Source: Euperipatoides rowelli
Taxonomy: Eukaryota > Onychophora > Udeonychophora > Euonychophora > Peripatopsidae
NCBI GenBank assembly: GCA_003024985.2
Contig: PXIH01S0004391.1
Direction: 5' to 3' (one strand)
DNA length: 10,594 bases
The notes under the pieces are model-generated. The model did no database searches, was not told the origin of the DNA, and saw nothing but the letters and a program-made list of their open reading frames with translations. Below are positions 1 to 8,220 of the stretch, in pieces (the stretch's first letter is position 1; the number at the start of each line of letters is the position of its first letter). A program made the translations under genes and the position numbers.

Positions 1-319
1 GATCAAATCTATAGCAAACATGATCTTTTCTTTCACTCTTAGAGCTATCAGCATCTCTGCACTTCCTTAATAAATATATTATGATCTGTGCATCAGAGAG
101 TGATCAAATCTATATCAAACATGATCTTTTCTTTCACTCATACAGCTATCAGCATCTCTGCACTTCCTTAATAAATATTTAATGATCTGTGCATCAGAGA
201 GTGATCAAATCTGATCTTTCTTTCACTCATATAGCTATCAGCACCTAAATATATTATGATCTGTGCATCAGAGAGTGATCAAATCTATAGCAGACATAAT
301 CTTTTCTTTCATTTTTAAT
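1..319. repeat. Tandem array of a ~101-bp unit (3 units plus a partial)
   Basis: Units begin with GATCAAATCT at 1, 102, 203 and 277. The first two are 101 bp each and nearly identical. The third is shortened to 74 bp by two internal deletions: about 12 bp after GATCAAATCT, and about 20 bp removing the segment with CTCTGCAC. The fourth fades out in the T-rich stretch near 319. Each unit ends with GATCTGTGCATCAGAGAG. In the full units CTCTGCAC and GTGCATCAGAG form an imperfect inverted repeat. The window opens exactly on a unit start, so the array may continue upstream. No coding frame is seen across it. Confidence 0.93.
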
Positions 320-450
320 TGACATCACTTTATCGTCTTATATAAGACTTTACCGTAAAGGGTCAGCACCTTTTCATCGTTTTTATCCTATTTAAAAGAT
401 TTGTTTTTTCACTGACAGAAAATTTATTTGTTTCAAAGATAAAGGAGAAT
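277..450 (+). repeat. Dispersed repeat, copy A
   Basis: This stretch starts in the last unit of the tandem array and matches 6715-6880 in the same orientation. Shared blocks occur in the same order: GTGCATCAG just upstream, AATCTATAGCAGA, ATAATCTTTT, GACATC, GTCAGCAC, a TATC/ATTTAAAAGAT-like block, and CAAAGATAAA followed by GGAGAA. The copies are diverged by small indels, so both are old. No terminal inverted repeats, poly-A tail or target duplication could be assigned, so the class of element is unknown. Confidence 0.7.
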
Positions 451-1078
451 CTACTTAGTTTTGTTTTCTTCAAAAGGCAATTTCCTCTGTTTGAATATTA
501 GACTCTTGTATAGTGAGTACCTTTCAGACATTTGTCTTAATGAATTTTTTTTTTTTCATACAATAATTCAGGAAGATAAGGGTTAATCAGAAAAAAAAAA
601 TTCAAAGTCCTATTGTAAATTATGATTGCATGTTTAAAGAGAGAATTTATTAAAATGGTTCTTTGCATGACATGGCACCGAGTTGTAGCTTTCTTCTGTT
701 CTTTTCTGCTTCAGTAATCATATCTTCAGTTATTTTGGCATTTAAGCTGGTAATATATAATCTGAACTATTGTTTAGGTTTTATTTCATTGTAAAATATA
801 AAGAAAATCCGATGTCTTTTGTTCAATCTTGTCTAGCTAAGACATGCAATTGTCTCAATTGTTTATGTCATGAATAATAAATCAAACTTTTTTTAAAAAA
901 AAATAAAGTAAAATTTTTTTATAAAATTATTTTGTAGTATTCAAATTTTCTTAATATTTATTTTGTTTTTGTTTTCTAGTTGTTAATTTATTATTAATTT
1001 TTATGTGTTTTAATTAGTGTCAATTCTTTATTTTCTTAATTTCAACATTTGTAGCAAATCATACTTTATTTTGTAGAA
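451..1078. other. AT-rich non-coding stretch
   Basis: No gene, RNA gene or element is recognised here. The sequence is dominated by A and T runs, such as those around 545-556, 591-600 and 888-903. The only ordered structure seen is the inverted repeat at 541-604, entered separately. Confidence 0.6.
541..604. repeat. Short inverted repeat with A/T-run arms
   Basis: TGAATT followed by a run of 12 T and a C at 541-557 pairs with GA(10)TTCA at 590-604, across a spacer of about 32 bases. The arms are almost wholly homopolymer, so this could form by slippage. It gives no evidence of function. Confidence 0.55.
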
Positions 1079-1192
1079 TTAAACAGTAATTTTATAATTT
1101 ATAGAGATTCTTAAATGCAATAAAAAAAAAAACCTTTTCATAGGCAAAAGCAACATACATATTGTAAGTACACAGTCTTCACAAACACTTAC

Positions 1193-1289
1193 AAACTCAT
1201 CAGCCAAATCATATTCACATTCTTTATCATCAAAATTTCTTTCAACAAAGTCACTAAACTTACTGCAAGAAGTCATACACTTATCCATA
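1193..1289 (-). CDS. Possible single coding exon, unrecognised
   Basis: A minus-strand frame begins with ATG at 1288 and stays open to 1079 (69 codons). Its first 32 codons, MDKCMTSCSK onward, are Cys- and acid-rich with a mixed residue composition, unlike the Phe/Ile/Lys/Asn-rich chance frames elsewhere in the window. An AG dinucleotide lies just before the ATG, after a moderately pyrimidine-rich stretch. After codon 32 the minus strand reads GTAAGT (1187-1192), a consensus 5' splice site in phase 0. Beyond it the frame becomes hydrophobic and poly-Phe. This fits an exon of about 97 bp, but no family is recognised and no neighbouring exon could be paired. A chance frame remains the more likely explanation. 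Confidence 0.2.
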
Positions 1290-2028
1290 CTAAACTATCA
1301 AAGAACTAACAAGAACCAGTGTTAGAGCAATCAAACAATCCTCTAGTTTAGCTTAATTCCAGGTTATTTTTTTTTCTTTTAAAGGGAAAAAACAAAATCA
1401 AATTATTATGCAACAAATTGTTTTGTTTTTTTTTTGATGGGGGGGGGGGACATGCCTCAGAAGATAGAAATAATTTTTTATGGGTGGCTCTCAGCACCTG
1501 ATTGGTCGATGGTCCCATTATTTATTACAAAAATAATTGAATTGCTATTTTTACTTATACCTCCATGGTAATTAAATTTAAAACAAAATGGCACAATATT
1601 TTTTAATGACAAAAAAATAAAACAATGCCAAAATTTCAATTCAAACTTTAAATATTTGTTATGATTATGTAAATTGTGAAACAAAGCTACCATTATTATT
1701 AGGCTAATGCATTTTTATTACTTAATACCGGGATTTTAAAAAAAAAAAATTCTAAATAGATCTATGACGACATTTTTTTTTAATGAATTCAATACAAAAT
1801 ATTATAAATTTATCAATATTATTTATTGACTAAATAGAGTAGATTTATTGATTTAATTTGATGTTTTACTAGTATGAAGTAATGTTAAAAAGCAAAATGA
1901 AAATATAAATATAATATAGAATTTTTCTCCCCTCTGGCATTGTTTAAAATTGAATATGTTTAAAGGTTGTCAATACAGAGATATTCACATCAAATATCCG
2001 GTATTCAGCCTTTGTTAATGTTGAATAT
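1290..2028. other. AT-rich non-coding stretch with a G homopolymer
   Basis: No gene is recognised. There is a run of 11 G at 1439-1449 directly after a T-rich tract, unusual in such AT-rich sequence. A 71-codon minus-strand frame (1478-1693) is rich in Phe, Asn, Lys and Ile and looks like chance. From about 1730 to 1920 the sequence is close to pure A/T. Confidence 0.6.
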
Positions 2029-2115
2029 AAATCCAAAAATATTTTTAGAAATTAGTTTTCTAAACTATTTTGTCACTACATGAACCAAAATGCTTGTTTT
2101 TATCATTAAAAAAAA
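2029..2115 (+). repeat. Direct repeat, left copy
   Basis: AAATCC, then ATATTTTTAGAAATTAGTTTTCT, a middle with TGTACC/TGAACC-type similarity and a closing A run match 2459-2558 in order and orientation. The middle is more diverged than the first 40 bases. Together the two copies bracket the TIR element at 2126-2341. Confidence 0.65.
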
Positions 2116-2125
2116 CCCCGAAAGT

Positions 2126-2341
2126 GTCAGATTCCATTATCTGCCCACCAACATAATTAACGTTATGAGTCACATGACAACTATAATGTAGTAGCGTGTG
2201 GGATTAGAGTATTTTTTCTCACCGATTTTAGTATATTTTCTATCGTAATCCTGAACTCTAGGATAATCTAGAGGTGAAATTGATTTTTTATTTCAATTTG
2301 CTATCATCAGCCATATTGGTGAACAGATAACGGAATCTGAC
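2126..2341. mobile_element. 216-bp element with 29-bp terminal inverted repeats (MITE-like)
   Basis: The left end (2126-2154) starts GTCAGATTCCATTATCTG. The reverse complement of the right end (2313-2341) starts GTCAGATTCCGTTATCTG. The 29-bp arms match at 25 positions, and all four differences are transitions. The interior has no coding frame, so this is a non-autonomous DNA element or a large stem structure. A possible target duplication CGAAA lies at 2119-2123 and 2345-2349, but that would place the ends two or three bases outside the matched arms, so it is weak. The superfamily is not recognised. Confidence 0.75.
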
Positions 2342-2458
2342 CAACGAAAAAATATTCCGCAAAGCTTGAATAATTCACATGGATTTTACTGTGTGTGTGA
2401 TAAACAAATTATCAATTTAAAAAAAATAACTCATACCAGAAGTCTATTTTATAAATAA

Positions 2459-2558
2459 AAATCCATTCAGCAATATTTTTAGAAATTAATTTTCTTTTTT
2501 ACTTTTGACTAAACAGTATGTACCAAAAAACAGCTTATATCTTAAAAAAAAAAAAAAA
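2459..2558 (+). repeat. Direct repeat, right copy
   Basis: This is the partner of 2029-2115. AAATCC, AATATTTTTAGAAATTAATTTTCT, a middle block with GTACCAAAAAACAGCTT and a terminal A run follow in the same order. The A run at the end of both copies would suit a retroposed or A-tailed repeat, but no promoter-like boxes of a SINE were found. Confidence 0.65.
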
Positions 2559-2609
2559 TCAAGCTTTGAGAAATTAAACGAAAGAAAAGAAAAAAAAAAA
2601 AACCTTGAT

Positions 2610-2686
2610 GTTTGTAAGTTTAAATGAATTGTTTATAAGTTTAAATGAATTTGTCAGACTGTGTATAATGTTTGTAAGACTGAATT
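2610..2686 (+). repeat. 21-bp tandem repeat, two copies plus a degenerate third
   Basis: GTTTGTAAGTTTAAATGAATT (20 of its 21 bases shared by both copies) occupies 2610-2630 and 2631-2651, with one substitution in the second. A shortened, diverged copy, GTTTGTAAGACTGAATT, begins at 2670. It follows a long A-rich tract. Confidence 0.8.
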
Positions 2687-2836
2687 GTTTTGCATCTAGA
2701 GAATGTTCATAACTAGAGGACTGTTTGTATACCGATAGGGCTATTCTAGACTAACCTATTAGATATTATTTACGGTTTGGTCATCAGAATAAATATTAAA
2801 ATTAAAAGGATAATTTTTATTCATTATAGTAATAAA

Positions 2837-2857
2837 TTATTTATTTATTTATTTATT
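2837..2857. repeat. (TTTA)n microsatellite
   Basis: About five TTTA repeats in a row. It is a simple repeat with no sign of function. Confidence 0.85.
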
Positions 2858-2871
2858 CAAATTACATGTTT

Positions 2872-2894
2872 AGGTCTATGACCTATTACACGTG
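2872..2894. promoter_or_regulatory. Nuclear-receptor IR-1-like palindrome next to an E-box
   Basis: AGGTCT-A-TGACCT (2872-2884) differs by one base from the ideal inverted repeat with 1-base spacing, AGGTCA-N-TGACCT. In arthropods the ecdysone receptor/USP heterodimer is known to bind that type of site. Four bases further on is the E-box CACGTG (2889-2894), a bHLH-type site; another CACGTG lies at 3374-3379. No promoter or gene is visible nearby. The match is by pattern only and may be chance. Confidence 0.15.
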
Positions 2895-3824
2895 AAGCAA
2901 GGTTCATAAAACTATACATCAAAACAATTATATAAATGGCACATTTACAAATTACACAGTGTATCTAATCTTTTTTTAAATAATGACAATGATGGAGGAT
3001 ATGTATCAAAAATTTATTTTGGCAATGAATTCCATTTTAAAACACTTCTATTGGATATAAACACGTCTCTTCTTGATGACTTTCTATAATTTATTTTTAT
3101 TTTATCTTTGTGAATATAAAATTTTTGTGCTGCATAAATTAATTATTGGCATAAATAATGAAATAGTTTGGCTTTGGAATTGTAGGTGTAAGCTAGGTAG
3201 TTAAAAAAAAATTATAGCTTTTCCAAACATTGATTATATCAATATTGCATATTTTTATAAGGATTGTAATTATATTGTTGTAATAGGTGCTATTAGACAT
3301 TCCCTAGTTTGCCTTTTTACAGTAATTTGAACCCATCTAATTTGCTGTTGTAACATAATCATAATATGTTATTCACGTGTATCTTCCTCTTTTCAATGGT
3401 CAGTTATTTATTTATTATGATTTTTTTATATGCATATTATATCTTGTTGCAGTTTAAATGAATGAAATATCTTTAATTTAATCTAACTATTTAATTTCAA
3501 CAATTATCGTTATTCATTTTCCAGCACACCCCTTAAAATTCCCATTTTACTGAAATAGATTTGGAAACTGTCAATTAGCATTTCTAGTGCAATGGTTTCA
3601 AAATAACTATTCATGGTATTGATTATACATGCTGAAATTTAGAATAAAAATATTTCTAAAGTTTTCTAGTTTATTTTTAATATGATATTTATTCTTTTAT
3701 TTAAAAAAAAAAAAACACTGCCTGATTTATTTAATAATACCATAATGGAAATAAATTAGAACTAAAAAAAAAAACTAAGAAATTGACTTCTAAGCTCGAA
3801 TATAATTTTTATCTATTAGTTTCT
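2895..3824. other. AT-rich non-coding stretch
   Basis: No gene, RNA gene or mobile element is recognised. Stop codons are dense in all frames. A runs at about 3703-3715 and 3764-3773 are the only notable features apart from the E-box sequence at 3374-3379. Confidence 0.6.
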
Positions 3825-3981
3825 TTAAAAGAGATTTTTTTTTTTAAAAAAATTACACATTTATGAGTTTCAATATTTTATAAGACTTCATTTTCTTTTG
3901 AAATTACCACCCAGTTTAAATGAAATTTACATTTAAGTAAGTATGGCATAACTTCATCATTTAAAAAAAAATCTCTTTTAA
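3825..3981. repeat. Spaced inverted repeat of about 22 bp
   Basis: TTAAAAGAGAT followed by a T run and AAA (3825-3848) is the reverse complement of TTTAAAAAAAAATCTCTTTT plus AA (3960-3981), with a spacer of about 110 bp. Half of each arm is homopolymer, and the informative part is TTAAAAGAGAT/ATCTCTTTTAA. It might be an eroded MITE, but no target duplication is clear. Confidence 0.45.
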
Positions 3982-4129
3982 TTTATTTCTCTGCAAGATT
4001 GCAATTAACTGAAAATTTAATCAATGTGAAAATGAAGCTAATTTCGAATAAAAATTTTCAAATTAAAGTGCTTCGCTTTAAGCTTCAGAATATATTTAAA
4101 ACCATTAAATAAATTATTCAATTGTAATG

Positions 4130-4211
4130 TTTGTATTAATTACAAACAAATAAATGTTAATTATTTATTTGTTTGTATTAATTACAAACAAATAAATGTT
4201 AATTATTTATT
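4130..4211. repeat. 42-bp tandem duplication made of alternating palindromes
   Basis: Two copies start at 4130 and 4172, identical over 40 bases. Each contains TTTGTATTAATTACAAA and AATAAATGTTAATTATTTATT, both near-palindromic. The whole can therefore fold in several alternative registers, for example ACAAACAAATAAAT against ATTTATTTGTTTGT. The lack of divergence suggests a recent duplication. Confidence 0.9.
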
Positions 4212-6190
4212 AAAGCAAAGAGACTAAAATAGAAAATTAGGATTCTCCTAGTGGCTTTATGTTGCATTTCAATCAATAGTGCAGGGACATGATGGTTAAA
4301 ATGACTGCTCAGTTGACTTTGAAGTACTTCTGTTGGACTGTTAGATGAGACCCATGGAACACTAATCAAATTCCATTTCCTATATCCTGTGTTCTTGTAT
4401 TTTAAGATTACATTGTTCATATTTGTATAAATATTAATACATAATTGTACCNTTAATTTATTTTTAATTAATTTTTCAACTATAACTGTAATGGTACCGT
4501 TGAATGCCGATGAAGGGCACATGTGCACTTATCAATCATTTGGGAGGGGAAGGACGCACCCTTCTTTGGAACCATACCTTAGATTTACCATAAAGCACTG
4601 CACAGTGCACAACTGCCAAGGTTCATTTGTTTGGCTAGAATCAGAATTTTGAAGTCTTTTTCAAAATGATGCACTTATTTAGGTTACATGGAACACTCTT
4701 ATGAACCTTAGATGAGTTAAAAACTAGGAAGGGGGGGGGTGCAGTTGGATTTCTTTCAGAGTGATAAAAATGTTTAAGTGTGGTGAGGTGAGAGCACACA
4801 TGTTTGACGATGGTGCACATTACCTAACTTTAGCTGGGAAATAGAGGTGGCAAACTTATTTGTTGGGTTGACCGTTGACAGAATTCTATGGTAATTAGAA
4901 TTTACCCTCTGATCAAGTAAAAGGAAAATCATAATTTTATATGACCATTAATCATATAGCCTAATAGCTTCACATAATACAAACACATTTTACCTTAATA
5001 GTATAGGCTACTTTTTATACAAACAAACCTTGTAAGAGAGGGAAGTGAAAATAAAATTAATGTCATTTTTTAATTTAAAAGTGAGGACCATTTGGCCTAA
5101 TCAGATATATTACAAAGCCATAATTTTGTATGTCATAAATCAGATAATGACATATTATAAAAACCACTTTCCTTCAATAACATACATTTACAAACACTAT
5201 TAATGTGTAAAGGTTTGAATTACGGACATACTGATGAGTTAATAAGTTACGATTGAGAAAGTCCCCACCATCCTCATCCTTGAAACATCCTTTCAAAACG
5301 CTGTAAAGAGCACATAAATATTTTTTTAGAATGAGAAGGGAGAAGGACTTTACTCATTTAGAAAGGTATGGAAGTGATGTATGATTATGCATGAAATATA
5401 AAATGGTAGCTATTTTTGATTCTGTAAGTTGTTCCATCCAAGTTGCTATCAAATGATTTCTGTTCAATGCGACTATCATTTAAATACCAGCATGTGTTTA
5501 AGTCTTTTATTCTATTTGAATTCTTCTGATTATTCTGTTTTAGTTGTTAAAGCAATAGGCATCCTGAAAGCAGTAAATTTTTAAACTGATAGAACATCTT
5601 CATACTTTATAAAACCTATAAAGAGACCCTTAAACATTCAATTATAAAACTGGTTTACTGTTTTATCTCAAGCTCTATATAACACTGAAATTTTAAAATT
5701 TCAAAAAAATTACCAAAATTTAAGTCTGAAAGGTAAGGGGAAGGAGAGAAATCAGAGTTTCAACTAATATGAGTAGAGCTTAGCAGTTACGATTTTAATA
5801 TACTGCTATGCTACTAAGATTGATCATCTCTAAATGATGGTTCAATGATGAAATAAAACTTTGATTCAATCACCATATTAGCCATCATGTAAATGTTGAT
5901 GAGATGAGTCACATGTTGTTTGTTGTTGCCCGCAACCACCCTGTTCATTATAAGTTCTAACATCGTCTATGTGGATATTTAAAATGAAGCACACAAATGT
6001 TTCCAAATTTAAACCTTTTTAAGAGACAAAGGTAAACTTGTTAAAAACCACAAAATTAAAGTCAATTATAAAATATTTACAGTAAATCATAAATAAAAAA
6101 GAGCTCATTCATTGTTTAAAATCTAGTAAATAGGAAGTCTGATTGAAAGGTGCATTGCAAAATGAATTTTTCCCCCTACAATTTAATTGT
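4212..6190. other. Long non-coding stretch without a recognised gene
   Basis: Base composition is more mixed at about 4240-4380 and 4490-4880 than elsewhere, so degraded unique or repeat-derived sequence may lie there, but nothing is identifiable. A 109-codon minus-strand frame (4199-4528) crosses an ambiguous base and matches no family I know. A run of 9 G is at 4731-4739. TAGAGGTGGCAAACTT at 4843 resembles a hAT terminus. The rest is AT-rich with dense stops. No tRNA or rRNA was seen. Confidence 0.5.
4452..4452. other. Ambiguous base (N)
   Basis: A single N interrupts an A/T-rich stretch. It is an unresolved base call in the source assembly, so any reading frame crossing it is uncertain. 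Confidence 0.99.
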
Positions 6191-6386
6191 CTTAAAAGTT
6201 ATTCACACGTTAGTTATTGATAATATTGGAGCTAATTTGAATGAATTTTTGTTAAGTTTTAATAGGTGAAGGTACAATCTACACTATTACTGATTTAAAA
6301 GTAAAAAATAAAATCATGAAATTCATAGAAATTGTAGCCAGTTTGGAATAAATTTAGTTATGTTTTAATAGGTGAGGGAAAATTCT
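6191..6386 (+). repeat. Diverged tandem duplication with a period of about 105 bp
   Basis: The strongest block, GTTTTAATAGGTGA(A/G)GG, occurs with an offset of 106 bp (its GGTGA at 6265 and 6371). Similarity extends left over TTG-AGC-A-TTTG (6226 and 6332) and weakly to a shared TTAAAAGT near 6193 and 6295, and right over AATCT/ATTCT. Small indels separate the copies, so the duplication is old. Confidence 0.6.
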
Positions 6387-6704
6387 GTATGATTACCTTT
6401 CTCTTTCACATCTTTATTTTGTAAGGTCAAATGAACTTGCTTAGTGATTCCTCATCTTTGATTTGGTAGTTTCAATGTGATACCAGATAATTTATCTTCA
6501 CTATATACTGTACATATTTTAGAATATGTATAATCTTAAATGTCTATTTGGTGAAATAATAATTAAAAAAAAAATACAATAAAATTTCAATTAATTTAAT
6601 TCTAAATTGTGAGAATATTGAGCTTCTTCATCATAAATCACTTTAATTTTAATCCATTTGAACAGATCCACACCTTATGAGGCCTACTGCCAAAATAAAC
6701 ATAC

Positions 6705-6890
6705 TACAATATGTGCATCAGCTTGATTGAATCTATAGCAGATATAATCTTTTTTTTTTCACTTATAAATTTCTGACATCTTTATTGTTGTAAGCAGTCA
6801 GCACATTATCAATCTCCATTCTTATCTAAAATATCTTTGTCACATATGAAGAATTTATGTATCACAAAGATAAAATGAGGAGAACCACAA
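6705..6890 (+). repeat. Dispersed repeat, copy B
   Basis: This matches 262-450 in order: ATATGTGCATCAG, GAATCTATAGCAGATATAAT, CTTTTTTTT, CTGACATCTTTAT, CAGTCAGCAC, TTCTTATCTAAAATATCTTTG, GAATTTATGT and CACAAAGATAAAATGAGGAGAA. Here the left part is single-copy, while the right end (CAAAGATAAAATGAGGAGAACC) is the start of a tandem array. That is the reverse of copy A, where the left part is arrayed. No open frame is seen. Confidence 0.7.
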
Positions 6891-7190
6891 TATGTTATTC
6901 CATTAATAAATTGACCATTATGGAAGCCATAGCAATTCTTTATTGCAAAGATAAAATGAGGAGAACCACAATATGTTAATCCATTAGGTTGACTATTATG
7001 GAAACCATTGCTGTGGATTCCATAATAGTCAATCTACTAATGCATTTCATATTGTGATTCTCCTCATTTTATCTTTGAAAAGATTAAATGAGAACACACA
7101 TGTCAGTCAATCCATTAGAATGATCATTTTGGAAGCCATAACAATTCCTTATTGCAAAGATAAAATGAGGAGAACCACAAAATGTTGACA
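6865..7190. repeat. Array of ~80-bp units, one inverted
   Basis: Units start with CAAAGATAAAATGAGGAGAA at 6865 and 6946, with a diverged start near 7077 and a partial unit at 7155. A full unit is 78-81 bp and ends with CAATTCTTTATTG or CAATTCCTTATTG. Between the second and third direct units, 7014-7077 is the same unit in reverse complement. The order is therefore direct, direct (cut short), inverted, direct, partial. Confidence 0.88.
6946..7077. repeat. Long imperfect palindrome (about 62-bp arms, 6-base loop)
   Basis: 6946-7007 is the reverse complement of 7014-7077, with a 2-base indel and a few mismatches; about 90 percent of arm positions pair. The centre is TTGCTG (7008-7013). An RNA from either strand would fold into a near-continuous hairpin, and the DNA could extrude a cruciform. 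It arose by inversion of one array unit. Confidence 0.88.
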
Positions 7191-8157
7191 ACATTACAGA
7201 AACTTATCAATTCCTGGATTTTTGACAGTTTTTTTTTTTTTTCTCAAAATGGGAGATCGCTGATTATTCCTTTGGGATTGCATATTGAAGATTGAAATTA
7301 GCATACTTCTGTTATTTGAAAAAAAAAAAACTTGAACTAGTTGGACTGTTGTTATGGTATTCTCAAGGTCATTTGCCACTTCTTGGTTCTGAGATAAATT
7401 TTGTAGTTTTCAATTACAGTACTGTAAATGAATGAGTAAAACAATGGTCTTTGTTATTTGTTTTATTACCCCAAGAAAATGTTTCTCCAATGTTTGGAAC
7501 TTATTATTTTTCATGGCTAGGGCATTTAAAAGAGATTTGAACAAATTGGTTAAATTTAAATTAAAAAAATATATTTTGTTCATTGAACCTTGTTGACCAA
7601 ATGAATTTCAAACTTAATTTGAATTCTTTTCTAACCCTTAAAAACCTGAAGTGTTGAGACATTGATTGTTTTTTCTTTCACCTCTGGCTAAAGGTAAACT
7701 TTTATATAAAAGAAAAAGAAAATTTATTTTCAATAGGTTAAAAAAAAAAATCTATTTCATTTGATAGTTCAATTTTCACTATTTAAATGCTTTTACAAAT
7801 TACATTTGCCCTTTAGATGATCTAATTTTTCAATAAAATAATATCTACATCATCAATATCTGGTTGGCATTTGGATGAATATTGATCCCTAGAGAGATTT
7901 GTAATTGCTGAGGGAACTGGAGTCTGCCAGCACTAAATTAGTTTAAAGTGGAGGGTGTAATGGGATTAGAATATTGTTTTGACATTTTGAAAGCAACTAT
8001 AAAATAGAATAATAGATATAGCTTTGTCATGTTTAAAAATTATTGTAATCAAAAACAATGAATTCTTTAATATTTTAATGAGTTCAATATGTAGCCTACT
8101 TGGTGTTTTCTGTTTTAAGATAAACTGTTTAAAAAATAACATTTTCATCGTAATCTT
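7191..8157. other. AT-rich non-coding stretch
   Basis: No gene is recognised. Two overlapping frames on opposite strands (7966-8148 minus, 8024-8206 plus) are rich in Ile, Phe, Lys and Asn and look like chance. On the minus strand a short stretch near 7329-7395 reads with a coding-like composition (NQEVANDLENTITTVQLVQ), but it soon enters homopolymer tracts. Confidence 0.5.
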
Positions 8158-8220
8158 GTACAGTAAGCCTACTGTACTTGCATTTAGAAGCTATCTTGCT
8201 GCCTAAATACAGTAGGCTAC
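8158..8220. repeat. Nested alternative hairpins sharing one arm
   Basis: GTACAGTA (8158-8165) pairs perfectly with TACTGTAC (8170-8177) around a 4-base loop. The same segment, AGCCTACTGTA (8166-8176), is also the perfect 11-bp reverse complement of TACAGTAGGCT (8208-8218). The two stems exclude each other. There is no T tract or gene edge that would make this a bacterial-type attenuator, and the eukaryotic context makes that unlikely. Confidence 0.75.

Noticed and set aside
1-319. CRISPR-like array
   Set aside because: Units are directly adjacent and similar over their whole length, with no unique spacers, and the setting is eukaryotic. It is an ordinary tandem repeat.
1439-1449. G11 run (and G9 at 4731-4739) as a G-quadruplex
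   Set aside because: A single uninterrupted G run is a homopolymer with no separated tracts, and may partly be sequencing slippage.
1478-1693. 71-codon minus-strand frame
   Set aside because: It is rich in Phe, Asn, Lys, Ile and His, as expected from translated AT-rich DNA, with no motif or splice sites of note.
4066-4086. Small hairpin AAAGTGCTTCGCTTT near AGCTTC
   Set aside because: The stem is 4-6 bp with a mismatch, within what chance gives in a window this size, and no gene end is nearby.
4199-4528. 109-codon minus-strand open frame, the longest in the window
   Set aside because: It begins with GTG directly after a stop, crosses the N at 4452 and a long A/T tract, and resembles no family I know. 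One frame of this length is not surprising by chance in 10.6 kb.
7194-7379. 61-codon minus-strand frame
   Set aside because: The frame passes through two homopolymer tracts (poly-Phe and poly-Lys). Only the short coding-like stretch upstream of the first tract was kept, as a low-interest finding.
7966-8206. Two ~60-codon frames on opposite strands
   Set aside because: They overlap almost completely and both have AT-driven composition, so neither is supported.
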